Shown here: positions 53,541 through 60,572 of the stretch, one piece after another
Position numbering within the stretch: position 1 is the stretch's first letter
Layout of the letters: every line of letters starts with the position of its first letter
DNA from: Hymenobacter chitinivorans DSM 11115
Lineage (GTDB): Bacteria > Bacteroidota > Bacteroidia > Cytophagales > Hymenobacteraceae
Length of the DNA: 64,000 bases
Direction of reading: 5' to 3'
NCBI RefSeq assembly: GCF_002797555.1
Contig: NZ_PGFA01000001.1
Coordinates: 2,976,001 to 3,040,000, forward strand
Position numbers and translations under genes: made by a program
Notes under the pieces: model-generated
Databases searched by the model: none
What the model was told of the DNA's origin: nothing
Seen by the model: the letters and a program-made list of their open reading frames with translations, nothing else

Positions 53541-53720
53541 GTCCTTGCGAGGCCAGTCGTGGCCAGGCATAAGTCAAAGCCATCCGGCCGCGGCGCAGGT
53601 AGGCCCGCTCTTTCCCCAGAAAGCCCTTTATTCCCCCCGGAGTAAAGGGCTTTTCGCCTCAGGGAGCTTTCTACATTCCGGAGGCAGGATTGCTTCGGCC
53701 TTCTTCCTGGCCCTGACATA
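53541..53720. repeat. Dispersed hairpin repeat, copy C (diverged)
   Basis: It begins with TGTCCTTGCGAG, as in copies A and B, and ends with a decayed mirror (TTCCTGGCCCTGACA). It keeps internal words shared with copy A (AAAGCCATCCG, GGATTGC, CTTCGGCC). The outer AATGTG arms are missing. The central stem is AAAGCCCTTTA / TAAAGGGCTTT (53620-53630 and 53643-53653). The element fills most of the gap behind hppD and may serve as its terminator. Confidence 0.7.
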
Positions 53721-53779
53721 AAAAAAACCTCTTTTCTTTACGCTCGTTCTGTTACCCGCACAACTTACCATTCCCATTC

Positions 53780-55516
53780 ATGGCCCTGACCTCCGACATC
53801 CAAGCCAAAATCAACACCTGGCTGACCGGCAACTACGACTCCGATACCAAAGCCAACATTCAGCAGCTGCTCGACGCGGGTGATGAAGAAACGCTCAACG
53901 ACGCGTTTTACCGCAACCTGGAATTCGGCACCGGGGGCCTGCGCGGCATCATGGGCAACGGCTCCAACCGCATGAACCGCTACACCCTGGGCATGGCCAC
54001 CCAGGGCCTGTGCAACTACCTGCTCAAGTGCTTCCCCGGCCAGGAAATCAAGGTGGCCCTGGCCCACGACTCGCGCAACAACAGCCGGGAGTTTGCCCGC
54101 ATTGCGGCCAACATCTTCTCGGCCAACGGCATTCACGCCTACCTCTTCTCCGACCTGCGCCCCACCCCCGAGCTGTCGTTTGCCATCCGGCACCTGGGCT
54201 GCCAGAGCGGCTGCGTGATTACCGCCTCCCACAACCCCAAGGAGTACAACGGCTACAAGGTATACTGGCAGGATGGCTCCCAGGTAGTAGCCCCCCACGA
54301 CAAGAACATTATTCAGGAAGTCAACGCCATTCAGAGCCCCGACCAGGTGAAGTTCCAGGGCGACGAGTCCCGGATTCATTTGCTGGGCGAAGAGCTGGAT
54401 GCGGCCTACCTGGCCCAGGTCAAGGCCCTGAGCATCAACCCCAGCGCTATTCAGCGTCAGCACGATTTGAAAATCGTGTATACGCCCCTGCACGGCACTG
54501 GCATCACGCTCGTGCCCAAGGCCCTGGCCCAACTGGGCTTTACCAACGTGAGCATCGTGGAGGCCCAGGCCACGCCCGACGGCAACTTCCCCACCGTCCA
54601 GTCGCCGAACCCGGAGGAGAAAGTAGCCATGCAAATGGCCCTCGACCAGGCCAAGGCCCAGGACGCCGACCTGGTTATTGCCACCGACCCCGACGCCGAC
54701 CGGGTGGGCATTGCCGTGAAAGACAACCGCGGCGAGTGGCTGCTGGTAAATGGTAACCAAACCGCCGCCCTGCTGACCCACTACCTGCTCTCGGCCCGGC
54801 AGCAGGCCGGCAAGATGCAGCCCAACGACTTCATCGTCTACACCATCGTGACCAGTGACGTGCTCGGCGACGTGGCCCGGGCCCATCACGTGAAGGCCTA
54901 CCAGACCCTGACCGGCTTCAAGTACATTGCCGGCATCATCCGGGAACTGGAGGGCAAGGAAAACTACATCGGCGGCGGCGAGGAAAGCTACGGCTACATG
55001 ATTGGCTCCTTCGTGCGCGACAAGGATGCCGTGTCGGCCTGCGCTATGATAGCCGAAATGGCCGCCGTAGCCAAAGACAACGGCCAGACCCTGTACCAGG
55101 CCATGGTGGAGATGTACGCCACCTACGGCCTCTACAAGGAAGACCTGATTTCACTGACCAAGAAGGGCCAGCGCGGAGCCGAGGAAATCCAGGAAATGAT
55201 GGCCGGCCTGCGCGCCAACCCGCCCCAGACCATTGCCGGCTCGCCGGTAGTGGAGCTGCGCGACTACAAGACCGGCGTAATCCGGAACCTGCAAACCGGC
55301 GAGGAGCGCGCCACCGGCCTGGAAAGCTCCAACGTACTCCAGTTTATCCTCGCCGACGGCAGCAAGGTCTCGGCCCGCCCCTCGGGTACCGAGCCCAAAA
55401 TCAAGTTCTACTTCAGCGTGAAGCACCCCCTGCAGTCGGCCGTGGATTACGACCAGGTCAACCAGAAGCTCACCGACTACATCAACCTCATCATCGAGGA
55501 CATGCAGCTGCGGTAA
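53780..55516 (+). CDS. Phosphosugar mutase (phosphoglucomutase/phosphomannomutase)
   Basis: Interconverts hexose 1- and 6-phosphates through a phosphoserine. The 578-residue product has the active Ser150 loop in GCVITASHNPKEYNGYK, the metal loop DPDADRVGI (about 304-312), the sugar-specificity loop GGGEESYGYM and the phosphate-binding RPSGTEPKIKFY near the end. Length fits the large eukaryote-like PGM2/PgcA type. Its last 60 bp are repeated exactly 1347 bp downstream, so its 3' end is a recombination border. Confidence 0.93.
   Translation: MALTSDIQAKINTWLTGNYDSDTKANIQQLLDAGDEETLNDAFYRNLEFGTGGLRGIMGNGSNRMNRYTLGMATQGLCNYLLKCFPGQEIKVALAHDSRNNSREFARIAANIFSANGIHAYLFSDLRPTPELSFAIRHLGCQSGCVITASHNPKEYNGYKVYWQDGSQVVAPHDKNIIQEVNAIQSPDQVKFQGDESRIHLLGEELDAAYLAQVKALSINPSAIQRQHDLKIVYTPLHGTGITLVPKALAQLGFTNVSIVEAQATPDGNFPTVQSPNPEEKVAMQMALDQAKAQDADLVIATDPDADRVGIAVKDNRGEWLLVNGNQTAALLTHYLLSARQQAGKMQPNDFIVYTIVTSDVLGDVARAHHVKAYQTLTGFKYIAGIIRELEGKENYIGGGEESYGYMIGSFVRDKDAVSACAMIAEMAAVAKDNGQTLYQAMVEMYATYGLYKEDLISLTKKGQRGAEEIQEMMAGLRANPPQTIAGSPVVELRDYKTGVIRNLQTGEERATGLESSNVLQFILADGSKVSARPSGTEPKIKFYFSVKHPLQSAVDYDQVNQKLTDYINLIIEDMQLR
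55456..55515 (+). repeat. 60-bp direct repeat, copy in the mutase 3' end
   Basis: It is identical over 60 bp to 56803-56862, starting GGTCAACCAG and ending CAGCTGCGGTA. It covers the last 20 codons of the mutase, up to the first two bases of the stop codon (TAA here, TAG in the other copy). Two further matching bases follow one mismatch. Confidence 0.95.
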
Positions 55517-55540
55517 GGTCAGCTTTCACCCGCTATGCTT

Positions 55541-55569
55541 ACAGCCCGGCACTCACCCTGCCGGGCTGT
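55541..55569 (+). terminator. Hairpin after the mutase gene (left side of insert)
   Basis: ACAGCCCGGC (55541-55550) pairs with GCCGGGCTGT (55560-55569), followed by TTTGGCTTC. It would now terminate the mutase transcript. No promoter box was found in the remaining 150 bp before the next gene. Confidence 0.65.
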
Positions 55570-55725
55570 TTGGCTTCTATCAGTTCGTATACCCGACAGT
55601 GTTACGCTCTAGCAACAAGAACTCACGGGCAAGGACTCTGAGGGTAATGGGGCCTCACAAAAAGGTAATCCATCAGGATGCTAATCGGGTTACAATAGAC
55701 ACCTTAACCTAAACTTGCTGATGTT

Positions 55726-56148
55726 ATGACAGTATTTGCGTTGCTACCACTTCTCCTCGCTAGCTGCTACGGGTGGACTAGTAGGGAAGGATTCCCAGTT
55801 CAACGACCTAATTCGTCTGACAGCTCGCCTCAATACCAGTTAGTAAAGCTGAAGCGAAAAAATCAAACATTACCGCCTATCGTCCAAGGCAGGCTTACCG
55901 GTGGAATTGATCAGATTCCTTTGCAAATAGGTGTTGTCAAGACAGGGAGCACCCTTCTATCTGCTGATAGGACTGGTACATACCGTTGGCAAGGACAGCC
56001 AGGCGCTTACAGATTTCTAGCACGTAGCGTTGGGTTTGCCGACGTACAAAGCGAAAAAGTCAGACTTGCTATGGGCGATTCGGTCCGGCTCGACTTCCAA
56101 CTTCCTATCGGCCCACCTATTACTCATAGAAAGGCTAAAAACAACTAA
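55726..56148 (+). CDS. Small lipoprotein with carboxypeptidase-regulatory-like domain
   Basis: A 140-residue exported protein with a short lipobox (LLPLLLASCYG, Cys14). Residues about 50-125 look like a carboxypeptidase D regulatory-like beta sandwich (VQGRLTGGIDQIPLQIGVVK, SADRTGTYRWQGQPGAYRFL). In Bacteroidota this fold usually forms the N-terminus of SusC/TonB-dependent receptors, but here it stands alone. Codon use is clearly less GC-biased than in the neighbours, which fits the gene arriving with the insert. Function unknown. Confidence 0.65.
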   Translation: MTVFALLPLLLASCYGWTSREGFPVQRPNSSDSSPQYQLVKLKRKNQTLPPIVQGRLTGGIDQIPLQIGVVKTGSTLLSADRTGTYRWQGQPGAYRFLARSVGFADVQSEKVRLAMGDSVRLDFQLPIGPPITHRKAKNN

Positions 56149-56270
56149 TGGCTTCTTGCCTAGAATAGGCCGCGGTGGTATCAAGTGAAATTTACATTAA
56201 AGAGAGGCGGGAAAGAGTGGAGGGTAAATGAATTCAGCTTTCCTTTTCTCACTTTACAATGCCATTGGCC

Positions 56271-56792
56271 ATGCAAACCTACTTTCTGCGCCTGCTATTC
56301 CTTACTACTCTAAGCCTCTGTTCTGCAACAGCCTACGGCCAGGAAACCGCCACGAGCAAGGCATTAAAACAAATACCCGAGCCGCTGTTTATCATCAATT
56401 CAACCATTATTGCTAACGGAAGAATTACCACTATTGACCCGAAAGATTATAAGGATATAATGGTATACAGGAACCCAACAGCGCCCGAGATACTCAAGAA
56501 CGTAACGTCCGGCGGTATTATCGCTATTACCTACGAAGGACCAATTGAGAGCAAGTCATTTGCCCAGGTAGCCCGGCAGCACGGCGTACGAGGTCCGGTA
56601 AGCATAGTACTCAACGGCCATAAGCTGAGCGCCGAGCAAGCAGCCACCCTACGCATTGCCCCGGAGGCTATCGACCAAGTACAGGTTACTCGCGCTACCG
56701 CTGACTCGGCGGAAACCACGCTGGCTATCCAACTGACCGTACTCAAATCAGACAGCACAAAATATCCGCCCGGCACCATCATGATTCGCTAA
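56271..56792 (+). CDS. Small secreted protein with TonB-plug-like segments
   Basis: A 173-residue protein with a signal peptide (FLTTLSLCSATAYGQE). The middle (PEPLFIINSTIIANGRITTI, DPKDYKDIMVYRN, GGIIAITYEG) resembles the plug domain of SusC-like receptors. A second plug-like stretch follows (GPVSIVLNGHKLS, APEAIDQVQVTRA). No barrel is present. The ATG at 56271 is preferred; one four codons upstream is possible. It is the second gene of the insert, in the same direction as the first, and again lower in G+C than the flanking genes. A 110-bp gap separates the two. Confidence 0.65.
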   Translation: MQTYFLRLLFLTTLSLCSATAYGQETATSKALKQIPEPLFIINSTIIANGRITTIDPKDYKDIMVYRNPTAPEILKNVTSGGIIAITYEGPIESKSFAQVARQHGVRGPVSIVLNGHKLSAEQAATLRIAPEAIDQVQVTRATADSAETTLAIQLTVLKSDSTKYPPGTIMIR

Positions 56793-56802
56793 GCCCCGTT
56801 CT

Positions 56803-56862
56803 GGTCAACCAGAAGCTCACCGACTACATCAACCTCATCATCGAGGACATGCAGCTGCGGTA
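56803..56862 (+). repeat. 60-bp direct repeat, right copy (mutase 3' fragment)
   Basis: An exact copy of 55456-55515. It would encode the mutase's last 20 residues but is cut off from any ORF start, so it is a gene fragment. It is followed at 56885 by a strong terminator, probably the original one of the mutase gene. Confidence 0.95.
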
Positions 56863-56884
56863 GGGTGTGGAGTGCTCTAATCCA

Positions 56885-56917
56885 ACAAAAAAGCCCGGCT
56901 TGTCCGGGCTTTTTTGT
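56885..56917. terminator. Terminator, probably the ancestral mutase terminator
   Basis: ACAAAAAAGCCCGG pairs with CCGGGCTTTTTTGT around a four-base loop, 22 bp behind the right 60-bp copy. It can also serve the convergent SDR gene. Confidence 0.88.
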
Positions 56918-56940
56918 TTTACGCTTCTCTCTTACCCACC

Positions 56941-57003
56941 GGTGTGAATCATCACAGGGACGCCGTGAAGCATCGCAGGGACGGCGTGAACGAGGGCAGG
57001 CGC
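56941..57003. repeat. Three 21-bp tandem units
   Basis: Units 56941-56961, 56962-56982 and 56983-57003 share (G/C)(G/C)(T/C)GTGAA and a CAGGGAC-like end. Period and GGCGTGAA core equal those of the ten-unit array at 59026. They lie just beyond the SDR stop codon. Confidence 0.6.
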
Positions 57004-57050
57004 AGCGGCCACGATGTCCTACCGGCTGGGTCGGGGCTCAGAGCCGAGCC

Positions 57051-57803
57051 CTAGAGCATCATGCCGCCCGTGGCTTCCAGGCGCTGGCCGTTGAGCCACC
57101 GGCCGGCATCGGAGCAGAGGAAGGCCACGATGCCGCCAATGTCGTCGGGCTCGGCCACGCGGCCCAGGGCCGTAATCTGGGCCACGTAGGCGCGGATTTC
57201 GGGCGTGTCCGTCATGGCGCCGCCCCCGAATACGGCCCCGGGCGCTACTACATTGGCGGCAATGCCCCGCGGGCCCAGCTCCAGGGCCAGGTAGCGCGTG
57301 AATACTTCCACCGCCCCCTTCATGCTGGCGTAGGCCGAGCTGCCGGCGAAGGTAACCCGCGTGGTACCGGAGGAAATATTGATAATCCGGCCCCCGTCGC
57401 GCAGGAGCGGCAACGCCTTTTGGGTGAGGAAGTAGACGCCCTTGAAATGGATGTTGAGCATCTCATCGAACTGCGCCTCGGTGTTCTCGGCAATGGGGGC
57501 CGTGAGGCTGGTACCGGCGTTGTTGATGAGAAAGTCGAACCGGTCGGTGCCGAAGGTAGCGGACAGGGCCGTGGTAACCTGGGCGAAGAACGGGTCAAAC
57601 GTGCTGCTGTCGGCGGAGTTTAGCGGCAGGGCCACGGCGCGGCGGCCCAGGGCTTCGATTTCGGCCACTACGGCGGCGGCTTCGGCCTGCTGGCTGCGGT
57701 AAGTCAGAATCACGTCGATGCCCTGCTGGGCCAGCTTCAGGGCCATGTCTTTGCCCAGGCCGCGGCTGCCGCCGGTTACCAGGGCTATTTTGGAAGTACT
57801 CAT
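57051..57803 (-). CDS. SDR family oxidoreductase
   Basis: A 250-residue classical short-chain dehydrogenase. It has ALVTGGSRGLGKDMALKLA at the N-terminus, FLINNAGTS, catalytic Ser in INISSGTTRV and Tyr/Lys in SSAYASMKGA. The C-terminal LNGQRLEATGGMML is typical. It lies 92 bp downstream of an AraC-family gene in the same direction, which may regulate it. Substrate unknown. It is unrelated in detail to the SDR at 2360. Confidence 0.9.
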   Translation of the reverse strand: MSTSKIALVTGGSRGLGKDMALKLAQQGIDVILTYRSQQAEAAAVVAEIEALGRRAVALPLNSADSSTFDPFFAQVTTALSATFGTDRFDFLINNAGTSLTAPIAENTEAQFDEMLNIHFKGVYFLTQKALPLLRDGGRIINISSGTTRVTFAGSSAYASMKGAVEVFTRYLALELGPRGIAANVVAPGAVFGGGAMTDTPEIRAYVAQITALGRVAEPDDIGGIVAFLCSDAGRWLNGQRLEATGGMML

Positions 57804-57895
57804 GCTAAGAGGTTTGTGGCGTTAATAGAACACGACAAAGGTCTCTTACTTCGCTCCCGGCAGTGTTGTAGGCGCCAATCAGCTTTATGTATAAA

Positions 57896-58840
57896 TCAAA
57901 CCGGCACGGCTTCCAGGGTGCGAAAAGCGCCGGGGCTCACGGTGGCGTAGCGGCGGAAGAAGTGCGAGAAGTGCGCCACGTCGACGAAGCCCAGGCAGTC
58001 GGCAATTTGCCAGAGCGTCCAGTCGGTGTCGCGCAGCAGCACCTTGGCCTCCTGGGCCAGCCGCCCGCCGATGAGGTCGGAAGTGGTGCGGCCGGTGCTG
58101 TCCTTGAGCACCTTGTTGAGGTGGTTGACGTGCACGGCCAGGTGGTCGGCAAAGTCCTTGGCCGTGCGCAGCTGCACGCGCTGCTGGGGGTTGGCCAGCG
58201 GAAACTGCCGCTCCAGCAGCTCCACGAAACGTGAGCTGAGCCGGGCGGCCGCCGAGTGGGCCGGGTGCAGCCTAGTGGAGGGCTGCTGCTTCTGCCCCAG
58301 GTGCAGCAGCTCCAGCACGTAGGCCCGCAGCAGGTCGTACTTGTGGGCGTAGTCGGAGGCCAGTTCCTCGTGCATGCGGGCAAAAAGAGCGGCAACCTGC
58401 GCGGCTTCGGCGGGCGTGAGCTGAAACACGGGGTAGCCCTCAGCCCGGAACAGGGGCAGCTCGTCGGGGGTGAGGCCGCCGAGCACGGGCAGCAGAAACT
58501 CGGCGGTGAAGAAGCAGAAATGGCCCTGCTGGGTTTCGGTCGGCAGCCACTGAAACGGCACCTTGGGCGTCGAAAACACCAGGGCATCGGGGGCAATGTC
58601 GATGGTTTGGTCGGCGTATTCGGCGCGACTGTGGCTGCGCAGGAAGCTGATTTTGTAGAAGGACCGGCAGGCGTAGGGCGGGGCCGACTGCGCGGGGGCC
58701 GACTCCCAGAGGTGGGCTATATCAAAGGCGTTGAAGTGGCCCACTTCGCGCTGAATGCCGGTGGGCAGTAGCGGGCCCAGGTCGAGGCCCAGGCAAGCCG
58801 TAAACTCCTGGTAGCTGGTGCTGAGCGCGGCGTTGGTCAT
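57896..58840 (-). CDS. AraC family transcriptional regulator
   Basis: A 314-residue regulator with an N-terminal cupin-like sensing domain (about 1-170) and a C-terminal double helix-turn-helix (about 215-312). The latter shows FADHLAVHVNHLNKVLKDST and then WTLWQIADCLGFVDVAHFSH with FFRRYATVSPGAFR. The ATG at 58840 is used; the longer frame adds 42 unconserved residues. The neighbouring SDR is the probable target. The 185 bp before the start, up to the 21-bp array, show no clear promoter box. Confidence 0.9.
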   Translation of the reverse strand: MTNAALSTSYQEFTACLGLDLGPLLPTGIQREVGHFNAFDIAHLWESAPAQSAPPYACRSFYKISFLRSHSRAEYADQTIDIAPDALVFSTPKVPFQWLPTETQQGHFCFFTAEFLLPVLGGLTPDELPLFRAEGYPVFQLTPAEAAQVAALFARMHEELASDYAHKYDLLRAYVLELLHLGQKQQPSTRLHPAHSAAARLSSRFVELLERQFPLANPQQRVQLRTAKDFADHLAVHVNHLNKVLKDSTGRTTSDLIGGRLAQEAKVLLRDTDWTLWQIADCLGFVDVAHFSHFFRRYATVSPGAFRTLEAVPV

Positions 58841-59025
58841 GGCAGGGCGGGGCTTGTAGGATTCAAAGCACAGCAACCCGCCGGGCAGGGAAAAGTTTGC
58901 TGCCGCCGGCCTCCCCCACCGGTCCGGCTGGCGGCACCATGCCTTGCCGGCCGCTCCCCGGGCCACGGCGCGGCCTCATGTTGCGTCTCCCCCACCCCGC
59001 CCTTTGGCAGAACGGCCTACCCGGC

Positions 59026-59235
59026 GGCGTGAATGACGTTCTAAGCGGCGTGCATGATCTTCTAAAGCCCGTTGACGACCTTCTAAGCAGTGTTAACGAT
59101 CTTCTAAACGGCGTGAACGATGTTCTAAAGGCCGGTAACGACCTTCTAAGCGGTGGTACCGATGTTCTAAACGGTGGTAAAGACCTTCTAAGCGGTGGTA
59201 ACGACCTTCTAAACGGCGGCAACAATGTTCTAAAC
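59026..59235. repeat. Ten-copy 21-bp tandem array
   Basis: Ten exact 21-bp periods from 59026 to 59235. Most begin GG(C/T)G(T/G) and all end in TTCTAA(A/G)(C/G); the CTA is invariant. Read on the plus strand it could encode heptads such as GVNDVLS and GGNDLLN; on the minus strand, RRSLPPF-type heptads. Both frames stay open through all copies, but neither has a credible gene start or end. I treat it as an intergenic minisatellite between the AraC gene and the gene at 59314. Confidence 0.88.
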
Positions 59236-59241
59236 GCCAAC

Positions 59242-59270
59242 GGGGCCCGCCATGGATATGGGCGGGCCCC
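59242..59270 (-). terminator. GC hairpin after the coiled-coil protein gene
   Basis: GGGGCCCGCC (59242-59251) pairs with GGCGGGCCCC (59261-59270), 43 bp beyond the stop codon at 59314. No T-run follows on the minus strand, so the terminator call is moderate. Confidence 0.5.
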
Positions 59271-59313
59271 GCGAGGTTTAATAGCTCAGAAAAGCAGGGT
59301 AGCTGGGGCGGGG

Positions 59314-60381
59314 TTAGAACACGAAATTGAAGGAAGCCTGGCCCAGGATGCCGCGCAGGTCGCGGCTGTGGTCGTAGAGGGGCACGAAGTAGCTGGCCTT
59401 GGTATCGAGCAGGATGTGGCGGGTTTTGATCAGCTCCACGCCCAGGCCCAGGTTCAGGTTGGGGATAAACTCGTTCTGCTCGTCGTTGTTGCGGTTCAGA
59501 ATAAAGCCCCCGATTTGGTAGCTGGTATACAGGTTGAGGAACTTGCGCCGGCCCCGGCCGAAGTTGCGCGGGTAGAAGTCCTGGCCGAAGTTGATGACGA
59601 ACAGCTCGTTGACAAAATCGGGCTCATCAGCCTTCACCACCGGCTTATACACGCCCAGGTTGAAGTAGCTCTTGCCCCGGGTAAACATGTACTTGATGGC
59701 GTAGCCCTGGTAGGCGCGGCTGGTTAGGCCGGGCTTGGGGTTGTCGAGGCGCAGGTAGCTGTACTCCACGCCGGGCATGTTCACGAAGCTCACCTTGCGG
59801 TTGCCGGTCGGGAAGCTCACCTCGTCGTAGAGGCGCAGCGTCACGTAGGCCTGCCCCGCGTGGCTGCGGATGCTCTGCTGACGTTGCCGCAGCCGGGTCA
59901 GGCTGTTGGTGCGCCGTTCCTGCTCGGCCTCCAGGCGGCTCCGCTCGGCTTCCTCCAGGCGCGGGGCCCGCAGCTCTTTTTCCAGGCGGGTTAGCTGGGC
60001 CGTTTCGGTGGCTTCCTCAGCCTCCAGCTCCTGCAGGCGGGAGGTCAGGCTCTGGGCGTTCAGGTTGTTTTCCAGCACGTAGCCCAGGTTGGCCGTCAGC
60101 GAGTCGAGGCTGCTCAGGGCGCGGGTGGGCAGGGCAAATTCGGCCGTCAGCTGGTCGGGAGTTTCCTCCTGCTTCTGCACCCACACGGCCCGGCGGCCGA
60201 TAAAGGTTTTGAGGGCGGTGCGGGCCTCGGCAAACTTGGTAACGCCGACGGTCAGGCGCTTCTGGGTTTCGAACAGCTCCTGGTCGTGGCCCGACTGCGC
60301 CAGGGCGGGCAGTACACTGCCACTCAGGAGCAGCGTCGTTATCCAGCGGCGCGCGGCGGCGAAGGAAGTCAGGGAATACAT
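59314..60381 (-). CDS. Exported coiled-coil / beta-barrel protein, unknown function
   Basis: A 355-residue protein with a signal peptide (LLLSGSVLPALAQSG). Residues about 90-190 form a Glu/Arg/Leu-rich coiled coil (LQELEAEEATETAQLTRLEK; RLEAEQERRTNSLTRLRQRQ). The C-terminal 170 residues alternate polar and aromatic residues, as in outer-membrane strands (YAIKYMFTRGKSYFNLGVYK; LNLYTSYQIGGFIL), and end in Phe (ASFNFVF). This suggests a periplasmic coiled coil attached to a small barrel. The family is not recognised. The ATG at 60381 is preferred to one ten codons upstream. Confidence 0.75.
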   Translation of the reverse strand: MYSLTSFAAARRWITTLLLSGSVLPALAQSGHDQELFETQKRLTVGVTKFAEARTALKTFIGRRAVWVQKQEETPDQLTAEFALPTRALSSLDSLTANLGYVLENNLNAQSLTSRLQELEAEEATETAQLTRLEKELRAPRLEEAERSRLEAEQERRTNSLTRLRQRQQSIRSHAGQAYVTLRLYDEVSFPTGNRKVSFVNMPGVEYSYLRLDNPKPGLTSRAYQGYAIKYMFTRGKSYFNLGVYKPVVKADEPDFVNELFVINFGQDFYPRNFGRGRRKFLNLYTSYQIGGFILNRNNDEQNEFIPNLNLGLGVELIKTRHILLDTKASYFVPLYDHSRDLRGILGQASFNFVF

Positions 60382-60572
60382 GGCGGGGGTCGTCTTAAGG
60401 CTCTCTACCAATCAGCGGTAGACGAAGGCAAAGGTGGACGACATTCGCCAATAGCTATATACGTGGCGCCAGCAAAAGGCAAGCAGATCAGACTTTTCAA
60501 CCAGTCTAGTAGCAAACAATCAGCCTCTAATAATCAACAACTTACCCCCACTCTCTTTCGACCTCAAAAAAG

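Larger units (their letters stand above)
55516..56862 (+). mobile_element. 1347-bp insert flanked by duplicated mutase 3' end
   Basis: The 60-bp repeat at each end, the reconstruction of the mutase ORF on the left and the leftover 3' fragment on the right are what targeted integration into a gene's 3' end leaves behind. The insert is poorer in G+C than its surroundings and holds two small genes but no integrase. A tandem-duplication-and-replacement event is an alternative. The mobile label is inference. Confidence 0.5.

Noticed and set aside
55456..56862. Insertion sequence
   Set aside because: No transposase and no terminal inverted repeats; the 60-bp direct repeat is far too long for an IS target-site duplication.
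58897..59727. A 276-codon plus-strand frame running through the 21-bp array
   Set aside because: It starts with a TTG in non-coding sequence, and its second half is the antisense of the gene at 59314. Only the repeat part looks regular.
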